A stretch of DNA of 64,000 bases from Tepidanaerobacter sp. EBM-38 (GTDB lineage Bacteria; Bacillota; Thermosediminibacteria; Thermosediminibacterales; Tepidanaerobacteraceae). Shown here piece after piece: positions 15,133-24,039 of the stretch. The stretch spans positions 85,416 through 149,415 of the forward strand of contig MPOT01000054.1 in the NCBI GenBank assembly GCA_001896545.1. The letters are read 5' to 3'. Numbering within the stretch: position 1 is the stretch's first letter; each line of letters starts with the position of its first letter. The translations under genes and the position numbers were made by a program. The notes beneath the pieces are model-generated. The model saw only the letters and a list, made by a program, of their open reading frames with translations. It did no database searches and was not told where the DNA came from.

Positions 15133-17724
15133 ATGGTGACAGCCTTGGATCTTAATAAATATACTCAAAAATCTCAAGAAGCCATTTTGAATGCTCAAAA
15201 TCTTGCATTAGAGCATCATCATCAGGAAATGACTTCAAAGCATTTACTTCACGCCCTTGTATTTCAGAAGGACGGTATTGTACCGCTGATTATAGAAAGA
15301 GCGGGAGTCAATATCAATCAAGTTAAATCATTGGCCGAAGACCTGTTAAAACGTATACCTTCGGTTCACGGTTATGATGGACCATTGGCCATGAATGCAA
15401 ATCTTGCCAGGGTTTTTATCCGGGCAGAGCGCGAAGCTCAAAACATGAAGGATGAATTTGTAAGTGTCGAGCACCTGCTTCTGGCATTGTTGGAAGAAGG
15501 TGACACAGATGTAAGGAATGCCTTAAAAAAGGTAGGCCTGGATAGGGTAGCCATACTGACAGGTCTAAAACAAGTTCGCGGCAGTCAGCAGGTTACCAGT
15601 GAAAATCCCGAAGCTACTTATAATGCTCTTGAAAAATACGGCCGAGACCTTACTCGCTTGGCTCGCGACGGCAAGCTTGACCCGGTTATTGGTAGAGATG
15701 ACGAGATAAGGCGGGTCATCGAGATTCTGTCAAGACGAACAAAAAACAACCCTGTTCTCATAGGTGAAGCCGGCGTAGGAAAAACTGCCATAGTAGAAGG
15801 TCTTGCCCGACGCATCGTGGCAGGGGATGTTCCGGAAGGATTAAAGAATAAACAGATAATAGCCTTAGATATGGGCTCCCTTATAGCCGGAGCAAAATTC
15901 AGAGGAGAATTTGAAGAAAGGCTTAAGGCGGTTCTACAGGAAGTGCAGGAGTCGGACGGTCAAATCATACTCTTTATCGATGAGCTTCATACCGTAGTCG
16001 GTGCCGGTGCTGCCGAGGGGGCTTTGGATGCCGGGAATATCTTAAAACCCTTGTTGGCACGCGGAGAGCTTAGGGTTATCGGTGCTACCACTATTGATGA
16101 GTACCGTAAATACATCGAAAAAGATGCTGCTCTTGAACGCCGTTTCCAGCCGGTAATGGTCAATCCCCCATCGGTGGAAGATACTATTTCCATCTTGAGA
16201 GGCCTTAAAGAAAGATATGAGGTGTTCCACGGTGTCCGGATAAAGGACAATGCCATAGTCGCAGCCGCAACACTTTCAGATAGATATATCACCGATCGTT
16301 TCCTGCCGGACAAGGCTATCGACTTAATGGATGAAGCTGCGGCTCGCCTTCGCACTGAAATTGACAGCATGCCCGTAGAACTTGATGAAATAAAACGTAA
16401 AATAATTCAGCTTCAGATTGAAGAAACTGCATTGAAGAAGGAAAAGGACGAAGCATCGCTTAAGAGGCTTGAAAAGATACAAGAGGAAATGAGGAAACTG
16501 CAAGATGAGTTTGACAGGCTAAATGTCCTGTGGCAGCAAGAAAAGGAAGAAATAAGCAGGATTCATAAAATAAAATCGGAAATTGAAAAGGTAAAGCTTG
16601 AAATTGAAAAGGCAGAACGTGAATATGACCTTAATAAAGTTGCAGAGCTTAAGTTCGGAAGGCTGAATGAACTTGAAAGGCAGTTAAAAGCTGAAGAGGA
16701 GGCCATCCGACAAAGGCAGAAAGAAGGCGGACTTTTAAAGGAAGAGGTAGACGAGGAAGAAATTGCAAGGGTGGTCAGTCAGTGGACCGGTGTTCCCGTT
16801 GACAAGCTCCTTGAAGGTGAAAAAGAAAAGCTGCTTCACCTGGAAGATATACTGCACCGCCGGGTAGTCGGTCAGGATGAAGCGGTTAAGGCCGTTGCAG
16901 ATGCCATACTGCGTGCCAGGGCCGGTATCAAAGACCCGTCAAGACCTATTGGAAGCTTTATATTCCTCGGTCCTACCGGTGTTGGCAAGACTGAACTGGC
17001 TAAGGCTTTGGCGGAGGCCTTGTTTGATGATGAGAGAAATATTATCCGGATAGATATGTCTGAATACATGGAAAAACATGCAGTCTCAAGACTTATAGGA
17101 GCGCCTCCGGGATATGTGGGCTATGAAGAAGGCGGGCAGCTCACTGAAGCTGTGCGCACACACCCCTATTCCGTAATACTCTTTGATGAAATTGAAAAGG
17201 CTCATAATGACGTATTTAATGTGCTTCTCCAGATATTAGACGACGGTCGGCTTACCGACGGCAAGGGCCGTACCATAAACTTTAAAAACACCGTATTGAT
17301 TATGACATCGAATATTGGAAGTCAGGAAATTCTTGAATACCAATCCTCGAGAGATAAAAACTTTTCACAAATTAAAGAGAAGGTTTTGAATTTATTAAAA
17401 CACTACTTTAAACCGGAGTTTTTAAACCGCGTTGATGAGATAATAGTATTCCATCCCTTAGAGCCTGAGCATGTGGAGAAAATTGCCGAGCTGCTTTTGA
17501 ATAATTTTGCTCAAAGGGTAAAGAATACTGCAGGAATTAATTTGACATGGTCGGAAAAATCCGTAAGGTATTTAGCTGAGAAGGGCTATGATCCGCTGTT
17601 CGGAGCTCGGCCGTTGAAGCGGCTAATACAGCAAGAAATAGAAACACCTTTAAGCCGGAAAATTATTGAGGGAGTAAAACCCGGAGAAGTGATAAACATC
17701 GATGAAATCTTAAAAGTTGGTTGA
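15133..17724 (+). CDS. clpB: ClpB chaperone disaggregase
   Basis: 863 residues, the usual ClpB length. The N-terminal Clp repeat domain spans about 1-150 ([19 protein letters not shown]). AAA-1 has Walker A GEAGVGKT at about 214 and Walker [10 protein letters not shown] long charged coiled-coil middle domain (about 410-530) distinguishes ClpB from ClpC/ClpA. AAA-2 has GPTGVGKT at about 615, [11 protein letters not shown] and the GARPLKR sensor-2. There is no IGF/ClpP-binding loop that I can see. It works with DnaK to rescue aggregated proteins. A monocistronic gene bounded by terminators, under a CtsR-like operator. Confidence 0.97.
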   Translation: MVTALDLNKYTQKSQEAILNAQNLALEHHHQEMTSKHLLHALVFQKDGIVPLIIERAGVNINQVKSLAEDLLKRIPSVHGYDGPLAMNANLARVFIRAEREAQNMKDEFVSVEHLLLALLEEGDTDVRNALKKVGLDRVAILTGLKQVRGSQQVTSENPEATYNALEKYGRDLTRLARDGKLDPVIGRDDEIRRVIEILSRRTKNNPVLIGEAGVGKTAIVEGLARRIVAGDVPEGLKNKQIIALDMGSLIAGAKFRGEFEERLKAVLQEVQESDGQIILFIDELHTVVGAGAAEGALDAGNILKPLLARGELRVIGATTIDEYRKYIEKDAALERRFQPVMVNPPSVEDTISILRGLKERYEVFHGVRIKDNAIVAAATLSDRYITDRFLPDKAIDLMDEAAARLRTEIDSMPVELDEIKRKIIQLQIEETALKKEKDEASLKRLEKIQEEMRKLQDEFDRLNVLWQQEKEEISRIHKIKSEIEKVKLEIEKAEREYDLNKVAELKFGRLNELERQLKAEEEAIRQRQKEGGLLKEEVDEEEIARVVSQWTGVPVDKLLEGEKEKLLHLEDILHRRVVGQDEAVKAVADAILRARAGIKDPSRPIGSFIFLGPTGVGKTELAKALAEALFDDERNIIRIDMSEYMEKHAVSRLIGAPPGYVGYEEGGQLTEAVRTHPYSVILFDEIEKAHNDVFNVLLQILDDGRLTDGKGRTINFKNTVLIMTSNIGSQEILEYQSSRDKNFSQIKEKVLNLLKHYFKPEFLNRVDEIIVFHPLEPEHVEKIAELLLNNFAQRVKNTAGINLTWSEKSVRYLAEKGYDPLFGARPLKRLIQQEIETPLSRKIIEGVKPGEVINIDEILKVG

Positions 17725-17741
17725 GGGTTTATTAAGACAGT

Positions 17742-17781
17742 AAAGGCAGTTCCTTAGTTTCGGAACTGCCTTTCTTTTTTT
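17742..17781. terminator. Bidirectional terminator between clpB and mgsA
   Basis: Perfect 12-bp stem AAAGGCAGTTCC / GGAACTGCCTTT with an 8-base loop, then CTTTTTTT on the plus strand. It lies between convergent genes; the T-run overlaps the mgsA stop. Confidence 0.9.
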
Positions 17782-18187
17782 ACTGTAAAGTCGGATTTAT
17801 AATTTTTCTCCAGTCCAAATCTCCCCGCATCAATCCTTTTATAAGTATCTCCGCTGTTGCGATGTTAGTTGCCAACGGCACATTGTGAACATCGCACACT
17901 CGAAGGAGTGCATTTATATCAGGTTCATGAGGCTGAGAAGTCAACGGATCCCTCATAAATATTACCATATCTATACCTTCGTCAGCTACCATCCCGCCAA
18001 TCTGCTGATCCCCGCCCAAAGGCCCGGATTGGACGCGTTCAACCTTCAAGTCTGTTGCTTCCATTATCCTTTTGCCTGTGGTGCCTGTTGCATAAAGCTT
18101 ATGAGGTTTTAAGATGTCTTCATAAGCAATAGCAAACTCTACCATCTTCTCTTTTTTTGCATCATGTGCTATAAGTGCTATATTCAT
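17780..18187 (-). CDS. mgsA: Methylglyoxal synthase
   Basis: 135 residues, close to the usual length of short MgsA proteins. It converts dihydroxyacetone phosphate to methylglyoxal and phosphate, a bypass relieving sugar-phosphate stress. Family motifs: [10 protein letters not shown] at the N-terminus, YATGTTGK phosphate-binding loop, [11 protein letters not shown], the catalytic-Asp segment [16 protein letters not shown], and the [12 protein letters not shown] helix. The GGGGG site supports the start. 28 bases upstream lies the SDH-family gene on the same strand, probably in one operon. Confidence 0.95.
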   Translation of the reverse strand: MNIALIAHDAKKEKMVEFAIAYEDILKPHKLYATGTTGKRIMEATDLKVERVQSGPLGGDQQIGGMVADEGIDMVIFMRDPLTSQPHEPDINALLRVCDVHNVPLATNIATAEILIKGLMRGDLDWRKIINPTLQ

Positions 18188-18214
18188 ATATACAACCCCC
18201 GTTTTTAATTTTTG

Positions 18215-19036
18215 CTAAAACCGTCTATGTGTTCTGCGATCTATGACACCATGTTCTACCGATGGTGTAGCTTGTACAGGCTGCGGAAACAGATTCATGA
18301 GCTGGTATATTTCGGGCGGAACATCTGTGCTTACATTAAGGCCCAGTCCGCGAGCCACATCTACATTTATTGGGAAATCATGTGTCCAAATGCCCTGTGT
18401 CAATATCTCTGCTATGTTTTTCTTCTCATCGAAAGAATATCTGTCCGGAAGCAAATCCAGTATGCCATTTTTCAGCTGACTTATAGCCTTCTGGGAAATA
18501 TCCGCTAAAATCAGCGTTTCATCACTGATGCTTGCCATAGGCTTTTGTTTTAGGACATTAACAATCGATGGAGCAGGATACTGGCCTAACTGCGGGTCTA
18601 CCGGGCCCAGCATGGCATTATCTCCCATAACTATCTCGTCGGCGGCCAGTGCGATTAGAGTGCCGCCGGACATGGCATAGTGGGGGATAAACACTCTAAC
18701 TTTTCCCTTATGCAGTTTTAAAGCTCTGGCTATTTGAAGTGCTGCTAATGCCACTCCTCCCGGGGTATGCAAGATCATATCTATGGGCATATTGGGGTCA
18801 GTCATCTGTATTGCGCGTATAATTTTTTCCGAATCATTGATATCAATATAGCGCATTACCGGAAAACCCAGTATACTCATGGTCTCTTGCCGATGTATAA
18901 GGGTAATTACTCTGGATTTGTTTTTTTCTTCGATTTTAGATATCAATCTTTGGCGCGACATTTTTAGCATTCCCTGAGTAACTACAGGCTGCAATGCTGA
19001 AATCATAAAAAATAACATTAGCATATCAAGAAACAT
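18215..19036 (-). CDS. SDH-family (serine dehydrogenase proteinase) ClpP-like membrane protein
   Basis: 273 residues. The N-terminal helix MFLDMLMLFFMISALQPV anchors it. A ClpP/crotonase-fold domain follows with the oxyanion segment LHTPGG and the nucleophile Ser in HYAMSGGTLIALAADEI, then GPVDPQLGQYP, all diagnostic of the SDH_sah family. I chose the ATG at 19036 (AAGGGG upstream, and family members start at this point); 19060 is possible. The name comes from a historical link to serine dehydratase, but the fold indicates a serine peptidase acting near the membrane. Substrate unknown. Confidence 0.87.
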   Translation of the reverse strand: MFLDMLMLFFMISALQPVVTQGMLKMSRQRLISKIEEKNKSRVITLIHRQETMSILGFPVMRYIDINDSEKIIRAIQMTDPNMPIDMILHTPGGVALAALQIARALKLHKGKVRVFIPHYAMSGGTLIALAADEIVMGDNAMLGPVDPQLGQYPAPSIVNVLKQKPMASISDETLILADISQKAISQLKNGILDLLPDRYSFDEKKNIAEILTQGIWTHDFPINVDVARGLGLNVSTDVPPEIYQLMNLFPQPVQATPSVEHGVIDRRTHRRF

Positions 19037-19106
19037 TCTTACACAGCCCCTTTCTTGCATATTCTTTCCTACATTATATCAGATAACCAGTTTTTGGGCA
19101 AAGCAA

Positions 19107-19178
19107 ATGACAGCATCTGCTGTCATAAGGCCAAAGGGACGGTTCCAAAATATTCATGAATATTTTAGAACCGTCCCC
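19107..19178. repeat. Small hairpin plus GGGACGGTTCC repeat, near-perfect full copy
   Basis: ATGACAGCA-TC-TGCTGTCAT (19107-19126) is a perfect small hairpin. It is followed at 19135-19178 by a loop-less inverted repeat, GGGACGGTTCCAAAATATTCA against TGAATATTTTAGAACCGTCCC, with one mismatch. It ends about 7 bases before the MacB-type permease stop codon and so may serve as its terminator. Confidence 0.88.
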
Positions 19179-19184
19179 GATTAT

Positions 19185-20366
19185 TCATTCGTATCGCAAT
19201 GCTTCGATAGGTTTTAGGCTGCTGGCTTTGTTGGCGGGATATATTCCGAAGAATACTCCGACCAGCATGGAAAAACCAAAGGCGATGGCTGTCACTGAGT
19301 AGGTTGTTTTCGCATTTATTCCAATTAACTGGGCTATTCCCCTGCTTAATAAAACTCCAATGATGATGCCTATGATTCCACCGATGCCGCTGATTACCAG
19401 CGACTCTATCAGAAACTGGCTCATTATATCCCGCTTTCTTGCGCCAAGGGCTTTTCTGATACCTATTTCCCTTGTGCGCTCAGTTACAGACACCAGCATA
19501 ATATTCATAATTCCGATTCCGCCGACCAGAAGTGAGATAGCCGCAATACCGCCCAACATCATAGTAAGTGTTCCCGTGGTCTGGTTTATTGTATCAAGCA
19601 TCTCAGTCTGGTCAAGAATTCTGTAGCTTTGAAAATCGCTATCGGAGCTTGTCTTAAACATGCGGGAAAGCTTGGAGGATATTTCTTCAGTTGCTTGGCT
19701 TACAGTATCCTTGGATGCGGCTTGGATATATAGTACTCTTACGCCTCTGCTCTGTAAAAGCCTTTCGGCTACGGTTATCGGAATGTATATCTCTTCATCG
19801 TTGGATCCCATCATGGAGCTGGAAGATTCAAGAATGCCGACTACTTTAAAAATCTGGCCTCCTATTTTTACTTCCTGCCCGATAGGATTTACTAATCCGA
19901 AAAGGTCTTCTGCTATTTGTGAACCAAGAATCGCTACTTTTTGGCGCATGTTAACATCGGCCGGTGTTATAAATCTGCCCTGTGACAATTTGTAGTTTCT
20001 TACAGTCAGAAAGTCGGCATTTGTTCCTTGAATCTGAACACTGCTGTTTTTGTTGGCGTGTTTTACCGTAGCATTTCCGGTCACTACCGGGGCCACCCCG
20101 CTGATGTAAGGACTTTCCGCAAATTCCATGGCGTCTTTATAGCTTAGGGTGGTATTTGCTCCTCTTCCCATTATATTTACGGTAAGCAGGTTTGAACCTA
20201 AGCTTTGGATTTGTTCGGTTACCTGCGAAGTGGCTCCCTGACCTATGGAAACAAGAGCAATAACCGATGTTACTCCTATAATTATGCCGAGCATGGTTAA
20301 AAACGACCGCAGTTTATTATCTAAAATGCCTCTTAGGGCTATTTTTATGGTCTGGAGTGTATCCAT
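19185..20366 (-). CDS. MacB-type ABC transporter permease
   Basis: 393 residues. An N-terminal helix (about 20-42, FLTMLGIIIGVTSVIALVSIG) is followed by a large extracytoplasmic MacB_PCD domain (about 45-240) and three C-terminal helices of the FtsX domain. The signature NIMLVSVTERTREIGIRKALGA is present. The start follows directly after the ATPase stop (TAA-ATG) with a GGTGG site inside the ATPase gene. Together with the ATPase and the adaptor protein it forms a MacAB-like efflux pump, which in Gram-positives typically exports peptides or macrolide-like compounds. Confidence 0.93.
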   Translation of the reverse strand: MDTLQTIKIALRGILDNKLRSFLTMLGIIIGVTSVIALVSIGQGATSQVTEQIQSLGSNLLTVNIMGRGANTTLSYKDAMEFAESPYISGVAPVVTGNATVKHANKNSSVQIQGTNADFLTVRNYKLSQGRFITPADVNMRQKVAILGSQIAEDLFGLVNPIGQEVKIGGQIFKVVGILESSSSMMGSNDEEIYIPITVAERLLQSRGVRVLYIQAASKDTVSQATEEISSKLSRMFKTSSDSDFQSYRILDQTEMLDTINQTTGTLTMMLGGIAAISLLVGGIGIMNIMLVSVTERTREIGIRKALGARKRDIMSQFLIESLVISGIGGIIGIIIGVLLSRGIAQLIGINAKTTYSVTAIAFGFSMLVGVFFGIYPANKASSLKPIEALRYE

Positions 20367-21050
20367 TTATCCGACCACCTTTACATCATTTACTATTTTG
20401 CCGTCTTGAATGTGGACATTTCTTTCGGCTTGATTTGCTACACTTATATCATGTGTTATAAGGATGATAGTTTTTCCGCTTAAATGCAATTCTTTTAATA
20501 TCTCCATGATTTCGCGGCCGGATTTTGTATCAAGGTTGCCTGTGGGCTCATCCGCCAATATAATCGGCGGGTCCGTAGACAGTGCTCGAGCTATGGCAAC
20601 TCTCTGCTGCTGACCTCCGGAAAGTTCGGATGGTTTATGGTGTATCCTGTTGCCCAATCCTACTGCATTTAGCATTTCAACGGCACGCTCCCTTCTGACC
20701 GAGCCTTTTTTCCCCGCATAGGTAAGCGGCAGTTCCACATTTTCCACTGCATCAAGCTTGGGAAGCAGGTTGAAACTCTGGAATACAAATCCTATATGCC
20801 GGTTGCGTATGACTGCAAGCTGATCATCGTTTAGCTTGGATATATCTTTATCTTCAAATATATATGTACCATCGCTCGGCGTATCAAGGCATCCTAAAAT
20901 ATTCATCATTGTTGATTTTCCTGAGCCGGAGGGACCTACAATTGCCACGAATTCTCTGTTTTCGATTTGCAGTGTCACGCCGTCAAGTGCGTGCACGGCT
21001 GTGTCACCTCTTTTATATATTTTATAGATGTTTTCTAAGCTTATAAGCAT
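20367..21050 (-). CDS. MacB/LolD-type ABC transporter ATP-binding protein
   Basis: 227 residues from the ATG at 21050, which has GGAGG 7 bases upstream (the site lies over the end of the adaptor gene). An upstream start at 21137 would add a non-conserved tail and is rejected. Walker A GPSGSGKST, Q-loop FQSFNLLP, signature LSGGQQQRVAIARAL and Walker B IILADEPTGNLD are all intact, with the H-loop in LITHDISVA. Compact, no extra domains. Confidence 0.94.
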   Translation of the reverse strand: MLISLENIYKIYKRGDTAVHALDGVTLQIENREFVAIVGPSGSGKSTMMNILGCLDTPSDGTYIFEDKDISKLNDDQLAVIRNRHIGFVFQSFNLLPKLDAVENVELPLTYAGKKGSVRRERAVEMLNAVGLGNRIHHKPSELSGGQQQRVAIARALSTDPPIILADEPTGNLDTKSGREIMEILKELHLSGKTIILITHDISVANQAERNVHIQDGKIVNDVKVVG

Positions 21051-21054
21051 ATGA

Positions 21055-22692
21055 TTACCTCCGATTACCCATTCCACCGCCACCACCTGACGGCATTGGT
21101 CCCATCGGTGCCATTTGGCCTGCAGGTTGGTTGTCAAATCTGGTGCTGTTGCTGCTGCTTGTAGAATTAGATAGTAAAACTCTGTCTCCTTGCTTTACGC
21201 CGCTTACAATTTCTACATACTCATCGTTGCTGATGCCGGTCTCAACTTCCACCATATTGCTCGAAGACGTTTCTCCGTTATTTGAGGCCAGCATAACATA
21301 GCTCTTGTTATTTCGATATTGTATCGCTGTTATAGGCAGCATAAGGACATCTTGTTTGCTGGCTACGACCATCTCCACATCAACAGTCATGCCTGCTTTA
21401 AGTTCATCAACTTTATCTGTGGTTATTGTAACATCGAAAGTTGAAACATTGTTTTGGCTTTGACCCTGCTCTGCAATTTTTTCTACCCGACCCTCAAATA
21501 CCTGATCCGGTACGGCCTCTGCCGTTATTTTAACAGGCATGCCAATCTCAACATTGTTAATGTCAAGTTCATCTACAGGCAATACTACCTGCATTTTTGC
21601 ATAGTTTACAATAACCGCTGCAGGGTCGCTGCTGGAACTGCTGCTTGTGGACGGCCGGATCAGATCACCTTCTCGAACGTTTTGCTCTATAATTGTTCCA
21701 TCTATGGGAGAATATACAAGAAGATTTTCTAATTGAGACATCTTGGATTTAAGGTCAAGTTCAGCCTGCTGTAAAGTTAACTGCTGTTTTTCTATATCCG
21801 TATTGATATCTTTTAAGTCCAGCGAAAATAGCTTCTGACCTTTTTTGACTACTTCACCTTCTTCAGCATATATCTCTTTAACCTTCGAGGATATTTCCGA
21901 CTTTACATCCACTGCTTCTTCCGGCTCAACCAGGGCCTGTTCCATGCCTTGTTCTTTACCGCTGTCGGTAATAACATACACTTGAACCGCTGTATCCTTT
22001 CCATCAACGTAATAGTTGCTGTTCATGGTAATGGTTACATAGTAGTAAATGCTGCCGGTAGATGTAAGTGTGCCTACTGTATCGGTTTTTGTTACTTCGC
22101 CTTCTACGGTATATATGGGATCTAAAAACATAACTTCGGCTTTTTGCCCCTGCTTTATATTTTTTATCTGTGACGAAATAAAGGGCACTTTAACCTGACA
22201 TTTGTTTTGATCTTGTATGGTCGCAAGCACGCTGTTGGCATTTACCGAATCACCAACCTTTACATCAACAGATTTTACGATGCCGTCTTCAGGAGCATAT
22301 ATTACGGCTTTTTGTTTTTGTTCATTTATCTCTTGCAGGTTAATCTGCTGTTGTATCAGGGAAAGTTGAGATTTTTCAAGACTTATTGAAAGGTCTTCAT
22401 CCTCTAATTCAAAGAGCAGATCACCTTTTTTAACAACATCTCCTTCTTCAAAGTATACTTTTTTTACGGTGCCGTCTACTTTCAGATTAATGGTTTCCTG
22501 CTCCATGGGTAAAAGCGTGCCCGAGCCTTTTAAAACCACTTCTAAATCTCCTTTTGTAACTTGGGCTGATGATACTTGCTGTGCCGCTGTTTTTCGCATT
22601 GAACTGTTTTTTTGTTTCCAAAAATACCCGGTAAAAATCACTGCAATAATTAAAACACCTATTACTGCTATCTTTATAACTTTTTTTGACAA
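21055..22692 (-). CDS. Efflux adaptor protein (HlyD/MacA family), enlarged with duplicated lipoyl-hairpin modules
   Basis: 545 residues against about 350-420 for most family members. An N-terminal anchor helix (about 6-24) is followed by two consecutive barrel-sandwich/lipoyl units: the first around 60-165 (VKKVYFEEGDVVKKGDLLFE ... IYAPEDGIVKSVDVKVGDSV), the second around 265-355 (VKEIYAEEGEVVKKGQKLF ... VYSPIDGTIIEQNVREGDLI). Then come the usual beta-barrel and membrane-proximal domains and a Gly/Met/Pro-rich tail. It links the permease to the cell envelope. First gene of the operon, GGGAGG site. The duplication is visible directly from the repeated motifs. Confidence 0.9.
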   Translation of the reverse strand: MSKKVIKIAVIGVLIIAVIFTGYFWKQKNSSMRKTAAQQVSSAQVTKGDLEVVLKGSGTLLPMEQETINLKVDGTVKKVYFEEGDVVKKGDLLFELEDEDLSISLEKSQLSLIQQQINLQEINEQKQKAVIYAPEDGIVKSVDVKVGDSVNANSVLATIQDQNKCQVKVPFISSQIKNIKQGQKAEVMFLDPIYTVEGEVTKTDTVGTLTSTGSIYYYVTITMNSNYYVDGKDTAVQVYVITDSGKEQGMEQALVEPEEAVDVKSEISSKVKEIYAEEGEVVKKGQKLFSLDLKDINTDIEKQQLTLQQAELDLKSKMSQLENLLVYSPIDGTIIEQNVREGDLIRPSTSSSSSSDPAAVIVNYAKMQVVLPVDELDINNVEIGMPVKITAEAVPDQVFEGRVEKIAEQGQSQNNVSTFDVTITTDKVDELKAGMTVDVEMVVASKQDVLMLPITAIQYRNNKSYVMLASNNGETSSSNMVEVETGISNDEYVEIVSGVKQGDRVLLSNSTSSSNSTRFDNQPAGQMAPMGPMPSGGGGGMGNRR

Positions 22693-22851
22693 ACGTTCTT
22701 CCTCCCTTAAGGTGACAAGTAGTAGCTCCTTTGTCCCCTTTCTTTAAAGTAACTCAAATTAATTTTAGTTTATCCTTTAAAAGCGGATAAATTGTGATGG
22801 AAATATGGGATTTTGTGGTGAACGAGAAAAACGTTCCCGCTACCCCTCTAA

Positions 22852-24039
22852 TTAACTCTCTAAGCTTTTTACCAGCATGGTAGCAAAGCTTCCGGGCGGG
22901 AGGATAAATCTTATCTTAAGTTTTAGATATCCGGGGTAAATATCATCTTTTGCAAAAGATTGCAGGAGATCTGATGAATCAAAAGGAACCGTCCCTAAAA
23001 ATTGGGGGATGGTGATGGCGGGGCGGGGGAAGGTTTTGAAGAAGGATTTTCGGATTTTGGTAAGGTTGAAGTCGGATGGTTTTAGGTTCCGCTCGGAGAG
23101 GACTTCTAGGACAGCGTCGGTAGCTTTGGAATCTCCTAAGATTTTGTAGGATACGGTTGGGATGTTGAGCTGCTTTAATGTATTTAAAGTATTTTCTTCA
23201 AGGGTTTCATAGAAGTAGTAGTCCATAATCCTTCCTTTTATTTTGATGGGGTTTGTTATATATTGGAGGAGTATGCGTTCTAAGCTTTGATTCCACAAAA
23301 AGCTTTGATATGCAGAAAAATGCATTGAAAGTTCTTCTTTCGGAATGGCATTGATGGCTTTTACTAATTGATATTTACTTTCTCCCTTGGTAAGAATCTT
23401 TACAATGTCTTTTTCGGCTGCTGTGCGGCATAGGGGGAGTATTGCCTGCCAGTCTCCCCACTGTTTTTCTATTGCCCTTTTTCTTTCCTTCTCTTTGCCT
23501 CTGTCTTCCGGGTATATGCTGGTTAAGTAAAGTTTCAAGGCACCCTTGTAATGTTTTCTTATAATCCTTTCCGCTAAAAACTCTTCAGGATTTATTACAC
23601 TGCCAAAGCGCTGATCATCAAAGTAATTTGGAAAGCCGTAGCGGGCAACTTCATTTAAGCGCTTTGCTACTGATGTTTTTTGTGCTGTCGGTATTTTCCT
23701 AAGTGTCAATTCAAAGTAATTTCCTTTTAATATTGCGGGAGATACATAGTCATCCGCAAAACCTATAAAGGTAAGCTTGATTTTTGGCATATTGAAAGAA
23801 AGGTCATACTCCCTGGGCACGGAGATATATTGATATGTGAGAGCATGCCGGTCTTTTCGGCCTCCATATCCTATCCGTGCCATGGGCATCTTGTTTTGCC
23901 GGGCAATAGCCAAAAGTGCATCCATGGTATTCCAATGGCGTTTTTCCAGAAGGTATATGCGGTATGCACCATCATCCTTGATTTCTAAATCTATCAGTTC
24001 CTTTACGATAAAGTCCTCAGTTGTTGCTTTTATTTTCAA
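22852..24039 (-). CDS. truD: tRNA pseudouridine synthase D
   Basis: 395 residues, from a TTG start (AGAGGATG upstream). It isomerises a uridine (U13 in E. coli tRNA-Glu) to pseudouridine. The catalytic-Asp segment GYGGRKDRHALTYQY is present at about 57-71, as are the FAxxxYVSPAILKGNYFEL strand and the YPGYLKLKIRFILPPGSFAT C-terminus of the family. Near the C-terminus, codons for PQFLGTVPF are a GGGACGGTTCC repeat read in frame (see separate entry). It overlaps the upstream AAA ATPase gene by 23 bases, so the two are co-translated. Confidence 0.93.
   Translation of the reverse strand: MKIKATTEDFIVKELIDLEIKDDGAYRIYLLEKRHWNTMDALLAIARQNKMPMARIGYGGRKDRHALTYQYISVPREYDLSFNMPKIKLTFIGFADDYVSPAILKGNYFELTLRKIPTAQKTSVAKRLNEVARYGFPNYFDDQRFGSVINPEEFLAERIIRKHYKGALKLYLTSIYPEDRGKEKERKRAIEKQWGDWQAILPLCRTAAEKDIVKILTKGESKYQLVKAINAIPKEELSMHFSAYQSFLWNQSLERILLQYITNPIKIKGRIMDYYFYETLEENTLNTLKQLNIPTVSYKILGDSKATDAVLEVLSERNLKPSDFNLTKIRKSFFKTFPRPAITIPQFLGTVPFDSSDLLQSFAKDDIYPGYLKLKIRFILPPGSFATMLVKSLES
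22985..23003. repeat. GGGACGGTTCC repeat half copy inside truD
   Basis: GGAACCGTCCCTAAAAATT on the plus strand, identical to the right arm of the intergenic copies. It is read through in frame by truD, about 45 codons before the stop. Confidence 0.85.
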
